A stretch of 64,000 nt of DNA from an uncultured Myxococcales bacterium (lineage in GTDB: Bacteria; Myxococcota_A; Polyangia; Polyangiales; Polyangiaceae), in the NCBI GenBank assembly GCA_937949945.1, contig CALFEQ010000136.1, positions 40,180 to 104,179 of the forward strand, in the 5' to 3' direction. Both the position numbers and the translations under genes were made by a program. A model generated the notes under the pieces. It did no database searches, had not been told where the DNA came from, and was given only the letters and a program-made list of their open reading frames with translations. Of the stretch, positions 44,752 through 53,205 are shown in pieces; position 1 is the stretch's first letter; each line of letters begins with the position of its first letter.

Positions 44752-46074
44752 TCACTCCGCGACGACGCCGAAGATCCGCTTCGTCGCATCATCGACCTGG
44801 AAGCGGCAGGAACCGGTGGAGAGTCGTGTGCTCCCGGGATTCGCGCAGGCCGCGTGGCGCAAGTCGTACTCGTCGCACCAGCATGGCGTGCCCGCGGAGA
44901 CGCCCCGCCAGTTGCAGGCCGGAGTGCGCGGTTGTTGGATCGCGTAGGAACGACGGGCGTGCCCCGCGTAGAACGACGCCGGCACACGATCCTTCGCGAG
45001 CAGCGCTGCGAACGCGAACAGGTCCGCATATCCCCTTCCAAGCGCGGAGGGGTCGGAGGCGTTTCGCTCGAGCTCGCGCGCGATCACCTTCGCGAGCTGC
45101 TCGCGCGTGCAGAGGGGCTCGGACAGATCCGACCCGTCGGACGAGAGGGGGTCGGACGAGACGGGTTGGTCGCCGCGGCAGAGGAGGACGTGATGGCATG
45201 GCGATTCGAGCGCCGCTTCGAGGAGCTTCGGATCGGGGCAGTCCGCGCCCGAGGCGGCGATCGCGAGCAACGCCGCCTCGCGGAGCAACGCGTACCCCTC
45301 CGGCGGGCTCGGTGGCCGCTTCGCGAGCACCTCGCACCCGATCGCGGCCGCCTCGAGGAGGTCGTTCGCGATCACCGCGCGCAGCAGGATCGCAGCCGCA
45401 CGCGGCTCCTCGGCCCCCGATGCGAGCTCGCGCGCTCGGGCCGCGACCGTCTTTGCGCGCTCCGGGGCGCGGACGTCGCCCAGATTCACCGCTCGGCGCA
45501 AGAGCACGGTCGGCTTGCCCGGCTCGAGGCCCGAGACGAGCCCCTCGCGCACGAGGGCCTGGCTCGCTGGCGAGAGGTCCTCGAAGGCCATCTCCCACAC
45601 CAGACTGTCCACGTAGGCGGCGGCGAGGAGCAACCGCACGACGCCCTGCTCGCCATGCTCTTCGCGCATCTCGCGGACCAGCTCGCGCTGTCGCGGCCCC
45701 GCCGTCTCGAAGAGCGGACCGAGGGCGTGGTCGAGATCCGGCACCGCGCGGAAGTCGGGTGGATGAGGGACGAGCGGCCCGGCGAAGAAGCCATCGCCGA
45801 CGGCGTAGAGGATCCGCGCCATTCCGCTCGACGTTCGGTACGCGAGACGCCGCCCGCTCTCGTCCTGCACGAACGTGACGGGCTCATCGCCTGCGAGATC
45901 GCCGGCCGGGAGCACGCCTCGCCGACGCCCCGCCACGACCTCCGCCGTTCCCCCGTCACGCTCGACGAACGCATTGCCCGGGACGCTTCCGCTCCGCCGG
46001 CACGAGAGGGCGGCGCACACGAGCACGAAAATGGCGAGCGTGACGCTCCCCTTGCGCGAAAGCACGAGCCCCAT
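44752..46074 (-). CDS. Large lipoprotein, unknown
   Basis: The 440-residue protein starts at the ATG at 46074. A lipobox ends in CAALSC (near 25). The mature part begins with a Gly/Ser/Val linker, then is mainly helical, possibly of repeat type (about 120-350). It ends with several cysteines (ACNWRGVSAGTPCWC). No catalytic motif is evident. It is divergent from the EI24 gene with a 102-bp gap. Confidence 0.85.
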   Translation of the reverse strand: MGLVLSRKGSVTLAIFVLVCAALSCRRSGSVPGNAFVERDGGTAEVVAGRRRGVLPAGDLAGDEPVTFVQDESGRRLAYRTSSGMARILYAVGDGFFAGPLVPHPPDFRAVPDLDHALGPLFETAGPRQRELVREMREEHGEQGVVRLLLAAAYVDSLVWEMAFEDLSPASQALVREGLVSGLEPGKPTVLLRRAVNLGDVRAPERAKTVAARARELASGAEEPRAAAILLRAVIANDLLEAAAIGCEVLAKRPPSPPEGYALLREAALLAIAASGADCPDPKLLEAALESPCHHVLLCRGDQPVSSDPLSSDGSDLSEPLCTREQLAKVIARELERNASDPSALGRGYADLFAFAALLAKDRVPASFYAGHARRSYAIQQPRTPACNWRGVSAGTPCWCDEYDLRHAACANPGSTRLSTGSCRFQVDDATKRIFGVVAE

Positions 46075-46176
46075 CCTATGCGAGACCGGCCAGGTCGGCG
46101 CGGCCGCGAACGGGCCCCGTGGCGACGGGACACGGGCGGGCTTTTCACTGCGCGCGGCGTGGTTACGCTCGGTGCG

Positions 46177-46959
46177 ATGGCAGCTCGTCCGTGGCCAGCA
46201 GCGTCCAGCGAGAAGAAGCGCGCGCCGAGCTTCTTCGCCGGGGTCTCGTCCTTCTTCGGCGGGATCGGATTCATCGTCGGACGTCCGGCGATGTGGGGGT
46301 GGGCGATCATCCCGAGCCTCGTCGCTGCCGTCCTCTTCTTCGGCCTGGGCGCCGGGGCCGTCTGGGCGGGCTCGGAGCTCGCCGGACGCATCGTCACGGA
46401 CGACGGAGGATGGAGCACCGCGGGCCTCTGGCTCCTCCGCGTCCTCTTCTGGGCCGTGGGCCTCGTGATGGCCTACCTCGTCGCGATCACCTTCGCGCAG
46501 CCGCTCTCCGGCTTCGCGCTCGACGCGATCGCGCGCCGCCAGGAGCTCGCGCTCGGCGGGCGCTCCTGGCCGGATCAGCCCTTCGTCGCCTCGACGCTAC
46601 GCTCCCTCCGCGTGACGCTGACGGCGCTCGCGTTGAGCCTGCCCGTGCTGACGCTGCTCGCCATCGTCACGTTCTTCTTCCCGCCCGCGAGCGTCGTCAC
46701 CGTGCCGCTCAAGTTCGTCGTCACCGGCCTGGCGATCGCTTACGACATGCTCGACTACCCGCTCGGGCTGCGCGGGGCCGGCGTCCGCGCGCGCATGCAG
46801 TTCATCGCCGACAATTTCGCGGCCGTCCTCGGCTTCGGCGCGTCCGCCGCCCTCTTGATGCTCGTCCCGGGCCTCGGGCTCGTCGTCTTGCCGTTCGGTG
46901 TGGCCGGCGCCGCCCGTCTGGTCGTCGCCGCGGACCGCGCAGGAACGTCGGGCACCTGA
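46177..46959 (+). CDS. EI24/CysZ-like integral membrane protein
   Basis: The 260-residue protein starts at the ATG at 46177 (MAARPWPAASSEKK). Several long hydrophobic helices (AIIPSLVAAVLFFGLGAG; GLWLLRVLFWAVGLVMAYLV; LSLPVLTLLAIVTFFF; FGASAALLMLVPGLGLVVL) and a central YDMLDYPLGLRGAG segment are typical of the EI24/CysZ family. CysZ transports sulfate, while EI24 proteins have varied roles. No cys genes lie nearby, so a sulfate role is not supported by context. It ends 43 bp before the release-factor-domain gene. Confidence 0.9.
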   Translation: MAARPWPAASSEKKRAPSFFAGVSSFFGGIGFIVGRPAMWGWAIIPSLVAAVLFFGLGAGAVWAGSELAGRIVTDDGGWSTAGLWLLRVLFWAVGLVMAYLVAITFAQPLSGFALDAIARRQELALGGRSWPDQPFVASTLRSLRVTLTALALSLPVLTLLAIVTFFFPPASVVTVPLKFVVTGLAIAYDMLDYPLGLRGAGVRARMQFIADNFAAVLGFGASAALLMLVPGLGLVVLPFGVAGAARLVVAADRAGTSGT

Positions 46960-47002
46960 GAGGGGCTTGCGAACAGGTCGCAAGACGTGCGACGACGAGG
47001 GC

Positions 47003-47500
47003 ATGAGCACGCCGCTGATCATCAACGACAAGATCACGCTCCCTGCCAGCGACCTCGAATGGACGGCGTTGCCTGCGTCGAAGATCGAGCTTTACTTCGA
47101 CTTCGAGTCGAGCGTCGCGCTTCCGGACTCGGCGAAGGCGCGCCTCCGCGAGCTCGCGAAGAAGCAGCTCGACGCCGAAGGCCGCGTCTGCATCCGTAGC
47201 GAGCGGACGCGCGATGCGATGAAGAACCTCGCCGCGGCACGCGAGGAGCTGCGCGCGCTCGTCCTTGAGGCGCTCGGCGAGCCGGCCCCCAAGAAGGCCG
47301 GCGCGAAGAAGAAGAGCGGCGCCAAGAAGGCTGGGGGCAAGAAGAAGGCTCTAGCCAAGAAGGCAGGAGCCAAGAAGAAGGCCGGCGCGGCCAAGAAGAA
47401 GGCTCAAGCCAAGAAGGCAGGAGCCAAGAAGGCAGGAGCCAAGAAGAAGGCTCTAGCCAAGAAGGCCGGGGCCAAGAAGAAGGCCGGGCGGCGGCGCTAG
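47003..47500 (+). CDS. ArfB-like RF-1 domain protein lacking the GGQ loop, with lysine-rich tail
   Basis: The 165-residue protein starts at the ATG at 47003. Residues 8-95 align with the ArfB/YaeJ class of the release-factor domain: ITLPASDLEWTA, then ELYFDFESSVALPDSAKARL and QLDAEGRVCIRSERTRD. In the family the first block is followed by GPGGQNVNKVxS, the catalytic GGQ loop that triggers peptidyl-tRNA hydrolysis. Here it is absent: residues 25-28 read ASKI where about 12 residues are expected. The frame is intact. The C-terminal tail (about 98-165) consists of KKA/KKAG repeats like histone H1. Hydrolysis should be impossible; a ribosome- or nucleic-acid-binding role is inference. Confidence 0.85.
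   Translation: MSTPLIINDKITLPASDLEWTALPASKIELYFDFESSVALPDSAKARLRELAKKQLDAEGRVCIRSERTRDAMKNLAAAREELRALVLEALGEPAPKKAGAKKKSGAKKAGGKKKALAKKAGAKKKAGAAKKKAQAKKAGAKKAGAKKKALAKKAGAKKKAGRRR
47289..47490 (+). repeat. Coding minisatellite for the KKAGAKK tail
   Basis: The 3' end of the ArfB-like gene consists of AAGAAGGC(A/C)GGAGCC-type units, with a longer unit ending in GGCTCTAGCC repeated twice. The units are in-frame multiples of three. They look recently expanded. Confidence 0.8.
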
Positions 47501-47527
47501 CGAGCGCCGGTCGAGAACCGAAACGGA

Positions 47528-47551
47528 AACGGGGGCCGAGTGGCCCCCGTT
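47528..47551. terminator. Hairpin terminator between the ArfB-like and desaturase genes
   Basis: AACGGGGGCC, loop GAGT and GGCCCCCGTT form a perfect 10-bp stem in the convergent gap. Its left arm merges with an AAACGG hexamer tract like those at 36592 and 44677. A direct repeat CCCCCGTTCGCGCTCCT follows to 47578. Confidence 0.7.
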
Positions 47552-47577
47552 CGCGCTCCTCCCCCCGTTCGCGCTCC

Positions 47578-48474
47578 TCACTCCGCCGCGGCTTCGGCGG
47601 TGGGCTCCGGAACCGGCAGCACCGGGCGCACGTTCGCCCGCGGACGGCCGGCGGCAAGGTTGCCCTCGAGCACCGGCTTCGGCGGCGTGTGGAGATCCCA
47701 GACGAGACCGACGGCCGAGAGAAGGCGCAGCACGTAGAACGTCGGATCGATCTCCCACCAGAAGAAGCCCTGCGCGGTCGAGCGCGGGTAGTAGTGGTGG
47801 TTGTTGTGCCAGCCCTCGCCCATCGTGATGACGGCGAGCGCGAAGCTGTTCTTGCTGTCGTCCGTCGTCTGGTAGCGGCGGCGGCCCCACCAGTGCGCGA
47901 GGGAGTTGATCGAGAAGGTGCCGTGCCAGAGGAGGGTCGTCGAGACGAAGAGACCCCAGACCAGCGCGAACCAGCCTCCCGCCAGCCAGAGCACGACACC
48001 GAGCACGATGCCCGGCACGAGGTGCCACTTGTTCAGCCACCGGAGCTCGGGGAAGCGCGCGAGATCCTGGACCTTCTTCATGTCGGTCTTCTCGGTGTGC
48101 TTCGAGAGGATCCAGCCGACGTGAGCCCACCAGAAGCCTTCCTCGCGGAACGAGTGAACGTCGAGCTTCGTGTCCGAGTACTTGTGGTGGTCGCGATGGT
48201 GCGCCGCCCACCAGAGGACGCCCTTCTGGAAGCTCGACTCGGCGAGCCATGCGAGCGCGAACTGGAACCAGCGGCTCGTGCGGAAGGTCCGGTGCGAGAA
48301 ATAGCGGTGGTAGCCGGCGGTCACGCCGAACATCCGGACGAAGTAGAGCGCGATCGCGAGCGCGAAGCCCTTCCAGGACCAGCCCAGCACCGCCACACCG
48401 ACGATTGCGGCGATATGGACGCCGATGAAAGGAAGGCTCAAGAGCCAGTCATAATCGCGCTCACGCTTCTGCAT
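47578..48474 (-). CDS. Acyl-CoA/fatty-acid desaturase (delta-9 type)
   Basis: The 298-residue protein has about four membrane helices and three histidine boxes: HRYFSH (near 58), HHRDHH (near 92) and EGWHNNHH (near 226). These are the di-iron ligands of membrane delta-9 desaturases. It introduces a double bond into saturated acyl chains for membrane fluidity. The start is the ATG at 48474. It is convergent with the ArfB-like gene and divergent from an MFS gene. Confidence 0.95.
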   Translation of the reverse strand: MQKRERDYDWLLSLPFIGVHIAAIVGVAVLGWSWKGFALAIALYFVRMFGVTAGYHRYFSHRTFRTSRWFQFALAWLAESSFQKGVLWWAAHHRDHHKYSDTKLDVHSFREEGFWWAHVGWILSKHTEKTDMKKVQDLARFPELRWLNKWHLVPGIVLGVVLWLAGGWFALVWGLFVSTTLLWHGTFSINSLAHWWGRRRYQTTDDSKNSFALAVITMGEGWHNNHHYYPRSTAQGFFWWEIDPTFYVLRLLSAVGLVWDLHTPPKPVLEGNLAAGRPRANVRPVLPVPEPTAEAAAE

Positions 48475-48696
48475 GCGTTTACCTTACGAGGCGCTTCGTC
48501 AGGAATCGGTCATGAGACCGCCACAAGTGGGACAGCGGGCCCGGTCGTCGGCGCGTCATGCGCGCGGCCGAGCGAGGCTCACGCGTGAAAACCGCGCTCA
48601 CGGCAGACCTTGCCACCCGCCCCCGACGCACCGCGCAGCGAGCTCGGTCCACAGTTGATGCTTCCGGGCCGCACTTCCTCTAAGTAGACGGACGCC

Positions 48697-49956
48697 TTGT
48701 CCTCGTCCGCCGAAGCCACCGCGGATCACGGGCTCCGGGCGCTCCTCGCGAACCGGCGCTACACGCTCTACCTGGTCTCGCGCGTGTCGCTGATCGTCGC
48801 GACCCAGATGCTGAGCGTGGCGGTCGGCTGGCAGGTCTACGAGATCACCGGCGAAGCGCTCGCGCTCGGGTTCTCCGGGCTCGCCCTCTTCCTCCCGGCG
48901 TTCGTGCTCGCGCTGCCCGGCGGCCACGTCGCCGATCGCCGCGACCGGCGGCGCGTCCTCGCCCTCTGCCATCTCGGAGTCACGGCGTCGGCCGCGACGC
49001 TCGCAGCGTTCGCGTACTTCGGATCGAAGAGCCTCGCGGCCATCTACGCCGTCCTCGTCGTGCTCGGAGCCATCCGCGCCTTCAGCGGTCCGGCAGGACA
49101 GGCGCTCATGCCGAACCTCGTCGAGAAAGCGCAGCTCGGGCGCGCCGTCGCGCTCGGATCGTCGTGCTGGCAGCTCGCGATGATCGCCGGCCCGTCGCTC
49201 GGCGGCGTGCTCTACGCCGCGACCGGCAAGGCCAGCGTCGTCTACTGCGTCTGCGCCATGGTGGCGTTCGTGGCCTTCCTCGCCGTGATGGCGATGGGAC
49301 ACGATCCGAAGGTGTCGGCCCCACGGCCCACGGGCCGGACCTCGTGGACCACGCTCCTCGCCGGAATCCGCTACGTCTGGTCGGACAAGCCGATCCTCGG
49401 CGCGATCTCGCTCGACCTCTTCGCCGTCCTGCTCGGCGGCGCCGTCGCGCTCCTGCCCATCTTCGCGCGCGACCTCCTGCACATCGGGCCATGGGGCCTC
49501 GGCGTGCTCCGCAGCGCTCCCGCGGTCGGCGCCGCGGTGACGGCCCTCGTCATCGCCTATCTCCCGCTGCGACGCCGCGCGGGGCTCACGATGCTCACGT
49601 GCGTCTTCGTCTTCGGGATCGCGACCATCGTGTTCGGGCTGTCGAAGACGTTCGCGATCTCGCTGGGCGCCCTCTTCGTGCTCGGCGCCGCCGACATGTT
49701 CAGCATCGTCGTGCGGTCGACGCTCATCCAACTACGGACGCCCGACGAGATGCGCGGCCGCGTCAGCGCCGTGAACCAGGTCTTCGTCGGCGCCTCCAAC
49801 GAGCTCGGCGAGTTCGAGTCCGGCGTCACGGCCGCCTGGCTCGGTCCGGAGCTCGCCGTCCTCGCCGGCGGAGTCGGCACCTGCATCGTCGTCCTCGTCT
49901 GGGCCGTGCTCTTCCCGCAGCTGCGAAAGGTCGATCGCCTCGACGAGGCCGTCTGA
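48697..49956 (+). CDS. MFS transporter, EntS/DHA3-like
   Basis: The 419-residue protein starts at a TTG. It has about 12 membrane helices and the MFS loop motif GGHVADRRDRRRV between helices 2 and 3. The overall pattern (ALANRRYTLYLVSRV at the start, LRTPDEMRGRVSAVNQ in the second half) is that of the DHA3 drug/siderophore exporter group that includes EntS. No siderophore cluster is nearby. Likely a general efflux pump. Confidence 0.9.
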   Translation: MSSSAEATADHGLRALLANRRYTLYLVSRVSLIVATQMLSVAVGWQVYEITGEALALGFSGLALFLPAFVLALPGGHVADRRDRRRVLALCHLGVTASAATLAAFAYFGSKSLAAIYAVLVVLGAIRAFSGPAGQALMPNLVEKAQLGRAVALGSSCWQLAMIAGPSLGGVLYAATGKASVVYCVCAMVAFVAFLAVMAMGHDPKVSAPRPTGRTSWTTLLAGIRYVWSDKPILGAISLDLFAVLLGGAVALLPIFARDLLHIGPWGLGVLRSAPAVGAAVTALVIAYLPLRRRAGLTMLTCVFVFGIATIVFGLSKTFAISLGALFVLGAADMFSIVVRSTLIQLRTPDEMRGRVSAVNQVFVGASNELGEFESGVTAAWLGPELAVLAGGVGTCIVVLVWAVLFPQLRKVDRLDEAV

Positions 49957-49989
49957 TCACGCGCCACGCGGCGGCGCCGTGGAAACGCC

Positions 49990-50709
49990 TCACCGCGCCT
50001 TCCGTCGAGCTCCTTCGGCGTCCTCCAGCGCTTCTTCGAGAGGCTCGCGGGCGTCGACCCGGACGGCGGCATCCACGCCCGGCGCCACGCGCGTCTGCGG
50101 CGGCGGGACGTCGAGGCGGACGTGCGGAGGGACGGCGTTCGGCGCCATCTGCGGGAGGCCGCCCCAATGGGTGGCCGGGAACCGATAGAGGATGTTCCCC
50201 TGGTCGTCGATGTCCACCTTGACGTGATCGGGGTGCTCCTTCGCGAGCTTCGTGAGGATCTCGTCGGCCTCCTTCGGCGTCACCTGCAGAGCCTGGGCGA
50301 CGTCCCATGCCTTGAGGATTCCGTTGCGCGTGTTCGCGAGCGAAAAGATCGCCTGGTTCTTCGTGGCCTGCTCGACGTCGTCGCCCGCCTTCTTGAGCTC
50401 CTTGCCGCTACGCAAGAGCGCATACGCGACGAGCGAGCTGATGAGCGCGATCGGGCCGCCGACGACGAGCGCAGCCCAGGTCCCGCCGAGCATCAGGATG
50501 AGGCCCGCGAACAGACACGCGATGAGCCATCCGACCGAGAGCACCGTCCAGCCGAGCACCCTGGCGACGGTGCCGCCCACCTTCGACGGCCGTCCGGCGA
50601 GGTTCACGGACGTGGTCGCGAGCGGCATCCGCGGAGCGCCGCAAGCCGTGCAGTACGCATTCACGCCCCGGTAGACGAGAGGAGCATTCTGGCGGCATCG
50701 CGGGCACAC
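49990..50709 (-). CDS. Membrane protein with zinc ribbon and winged-helix-like domain
   Basis: The 239-residue protein starts at a GTG at 50709. A zinc ribbon (CPRC at 2-5, CTAC at 20-23) is followed by two membrane helices (about 48-100). A winged-helix-like domain comes next (about 110-178; KAWDVAQALQVTPKEADEIL, NILYRF), then a Pro/Ala/Glu-rich tail. No function is known; it looks like a membrane-tethered nucleic-acid- or protein-binding adaptor. Confidence 0.83.
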   Translation of the reverse strand: MCPRCRQNAPLVYRGVNAYCTACGAPRMPLATTSVNLAGRPSKVGGTVARVLGWTVLSVGWLIACLFAGLILMLGGTWAALVVGGPIALISSLVAYALLRSGKELKKAGDDVEQATKNQAIFSLANTRNGILKAWDVAQALQVTPKEADEILTKLAKEHPDHVKVDIDDQGNILYRFPATHWGGLPQMAPNAVPPHVRLDVPPPQTRVAPGVDAAVRVDAREPLEEALEDAEGARRKAR

Positions 50710-50793
50710 GGCGCACCCTCAACGTTTCGCCGCCGGCTCGATGCGTCAAGGGCAAGAGGTCGACGAGCTCGACGCCCGCGGGCTCGATGACCG

Positions 50794-51153
50794 TCAGCGC
50801 CGGCTTCCGCCCTCCGGGGCCGGTTCGCACCCGTCGTCGGCGGCGATCGGCGAGGTGTTTCCATGCGTTCGCCACGGCCGCTCGATGGTCACCACGGACA
50901 TCGGACCCGTCTCGATGGCTGCCTCTCGATCGGGCCCCGGGGGCGCGTACGGAGCGCCGGCGACCGCGGGGTACGGCATCAGGTAGACGACCCGCGACGC
51001 GACCTCGGATCGACGACTCGCGAGCCGGTAGACGACGTACGCCGCGACGAAGGCGGCGACACCCGCCACGGTGCCCGCGCACACGACCACGCCGGGCACC
51101 ATGCGAGCAGCTTCCATCGCGTGGGTGAGCACATGGTCCGTGAGCTGCGCCAT
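50794..51153 (-). CDS. Small membrane protein, unknown
   Basis: The 119-residue frame starts at the ATG at 51153 (MAQLTDHVLTHAME) and has one membrane helix (about 20-42, VVVCAGTVAGVAAFVAAYVV). The rest is a charged, Pro-rich cytoplasmic or periplasmic tail. The frame opens to 51429, but the upstream part overlaps the next gene. Coding bias is good, but no homology is recognised, so confidence is moderate. Confidence 0.6.
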   Translation of the reverse strand: MAQLTDHVLTHAMEAARMVPGVVVCAGTVAGVAAFVAAYVVYRLASRRSEVASRVVYLMPYPAVAGAPYAPPGPDREAAIETGPMSVVTIERPWRTHGNTSPIAADDGCEPAPEGGSRR

Positions 51154-51238
51154 GGTCGGACGCGGGGATCGTACGTCGCCGCGTGACGAACCTTCCTCGC
51201 GGTCCGGGCGCCTCCCGACACGCGTGCCGCGACCCGTT

Positions 51239-51760
51239 TCAGATGGTCGTGGCGCCCTCGGCCGGCAGGATCGTCGCCGGCGGGCTCGCGGGCGGCGAGA
51301 CCGGCCGCTTGCGCCAGCCGCCTCCGTCTCCCTTGCCGTTCTGGAGCCGCACGAGCTGGGTCGCTCGCTCCCGCAGCGACGCTGCCTGCGCCCGCAGCTC
51401 GGATGCCTGCGCGCGCTGCCGCGCGGCACGCGCCCGATCCACGGCCACGCGCTCGAGGAGCTCGTCCGCGATCTCGAGGATGCTGCGCCGATCGGACACG
51501 TTCACGAGCTGCGCCTGGTTGCGAAGGACGCGCGCACGGTCTGCGAGCGTATCGGCCCGCTGCTCGAGCATCCGCGCAGACTCTTCGCGGGCGACGGCTT
51601 CGGACTCGAGGCTGCTGGCGCGCTTCATGAGCTCGCTCGCCTGGGAAGAGACGTTCTGGACGGGTCGCTCCTTGCCCGACCAGGTCGGCGGGCAGGCGGC
51701 GGCCGCACCGCCGATCGTCAGACATGCCAGCGTGATCGCACCGAAAATCCAGCCCCTCAT
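51239..51760 (-). CDS. Exported coiled-coil protein
   Basis: The 173-residue protein starts at the ATG at 51760, with GAGGTG upstream. A signal peptide ends in IGGAAAAC (near 22), possibly a lipoprotein Cys. A long coiled coil follows (about 40-135), with Ala/Glu/Arg heptads (SSLESEAVAREESARMLEQ). A Pro-rich tail ends the chain. It is likely periplasmic. Function unknown. Confidence 0.8.
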   Translation of the reverse strand: MRGWIFGAITLACLTIGGAAAACPPTWSGKERPVQNVSSQASELMKRASSLESEAVAREESARMLEQRADTLADRARVLRNQAQLVNVSDRRSILEIADELLERVAVDRARAARQRAQASELRAQAASLRERATQLVRLQNGKGDGGGWRKRPVSPPASPPATILPAEGATTI

Positions 51761-51957
51761 GCCGCACCTCACCGCGATGGCTCCGCCGCCCGGCCCGCGC
51801 GCGGCCGACGAAGCTCGTGGCCGTTCCTTACGGCGGTCCTCGGAAAAAGATCTGAGCCGGGCGCCGAAGACGGACCTCGCCACGCTGGAGCTGGCGACGC
51901 ACCTCGCCAAAGCCCGAGCTGACGAGCGCGCGCCGTTTCGCTATCTTGCGTGCCCTC

Positions 51958-53205
51958 ATGGCAGAAGCGAGCACGCCGGTCGCGACGTCGTTCCCGAAGT
52001 CGGAGATCAAGGTCCTCCTCCTCGAGAACATCCACCCGTCCGCGCACGAGATCTTCGGCAGCGAGGGGTACCAGGTCGAGACGGTACCGCGGGCCCTCAA
52101 GGAGGAAGAGCTCGTCGAGCGCCTCTCGGACGGCATCCACCTGCTCGGCATCCGGAGCAAGACCCGCGTGACGGCGCGAGCGCTCGAGGCGGGCAAGCGC
52201 TTGTTGGCCGTCGGCGCCTTCTGCATCGGGACGAACCAGATCGACCTCGCCGCCGCCAAGCGCTGCGGTGTCCCGGTCTTCAACGCGCCGTTCAGCAACA
52301 CGCGAAGCGTCGCCGAGCTCGTCATCTGCGAGATCATCATGCTGGCGCGCCAGCTCGGCGACCGCTCGCGCGAGGTGCACGAGGGCAAGTGGCGCAAGAC
52401 TGCCGCGGGCGCGCACGAGGTCCGAGGCAAGACGCTCGGCATCGTCGGGTACGGCCACATCGGCTCGCAGGTCGGCGTGCTCGCCGAGGCGCTGGGCATG
52501 CGCGTCATCTCGTACGACATCCGCGCGACCCTGCCGATGGGCAACAACAAGGCGGTCGACTCGCTCGAGACGCTCCTCGCGCAGAGCGACTTCGTCACGC
52601 TGCACGTGCCGGAGACTCCTCAGACGCGCGGCATGATCGGCGCGAAGGAGATCGCGCTGATGAAGGACGGCGCGTGCCTGCTCAACCTGAGCCGCGGCAC
52701 CGTCGTCGACCTCGAGGCCCTGGCCGAGGCGATCAAGCACCGCAAGCTCGCCGGCGCCGCGATCGACGTCTACCCGGAGGAGCCCGAGGGCAACGTCGAC
52801 GACTTCAAGAGCGTGATGTGCGGGCTGCCGAACGTCGTCCTCACGCCGCACATCGGCGGCTCCACGGCCGAGGCGCAGGAGGCGATCGGCCGCGAGGTCG
52901 CGACGACGCTCACGCGCTACACGAACACGGGCGCGACGGCCGGCTCCGTGAACTTCCCCGCCGTCGATCAGCCGAAGATCCCCGGCGCGCACCGGATCCT
53001 CAACATCCACCGCAACGTCCCGGGCGTCCTCCGCGACATCAACAAGATCGTCTCGGACCGGAACGCGAACGTCCTCGGACAGGTCCTCGCGACGGATCCC
53101 GAGATCGGCTACCTCGTCATGGACCTCGACAAGGAGGTCGCCAACGAGGTGCGCGCCGCCATCAAGGCGCTGCCGACGTCGATCCGTACCCGCATCCTCT
53201 ACTGA
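51958..53205 (+). CDS. serA: D-3-phosphoglycerate dehydrogenase with ACT domain
   Basis: The 415-residue protein starts at the ATG at 51958. It has an NAD-binding GYGHIGSQVGVLAE (near 164), catalytic Arg/Glu/His in the LNLSRGTVVD and LTPHIGGSTAEAQ segments, and a C-terminal ACT-type regulatory domain (about 345-415, NKIVSDRNANVLG). It catalyses the first step of serine synthesis and is probably serine-inhibited through the ACT domain. The length suits the E. coli-like type (410). It touches the convergent lipoprotein stop at 53206. Confidence 0.96.
   Translation: MAEASTPVATSFPKSEIKVLLLENIHPSAHEIFGSEGYQVETVPRALKEEELVERLSDGIHLLGIRSKTRVTARALEAGKRLLAVGAFCIGTNQIDLAAAKRCGVPVFNAPFSNTRSVAELVICEIIMLARQLGDRSREVHEGKWRKTAAGAHEVRGKTLGIVGYGHIGSQVGVLAEALGMRVISYDIRATLPMGNNKAVDSLETLLAQSDFVTLHVPETPQTRGMIGAKEIALMKDGACLLNLSRGTVVDLEALAEAIKHRKLAGAAIDVYPEEPEGNVDDFKSVMCGLPNVVLTPHIGGSTAEAQEAIGREVATTLTRYTNTGATAGSVNFPAVDQPKIPGAHRILNIHRNVPGVLRDINKIVSDRNANVLGQVLATDPEIGYLVMDLDKEVANEVRAAIKALPTSIRTRILY

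Noticed and set aside
42771..45878. A 1035-codon frame across the GNAT, Fpg/Nei and lipoprotein genes
   Set aside because: It crosses several real genes in both orientations and has arginine-rich content. No start or domain supports it.
48475..48696. Cys-rich CPTCGG text on the reverse strand upstream of the desaturase
   Set aside because: The frame has a stop just upstream and no start codon; only about 18 codons are open. The zinc-ribbon look is probably chance.
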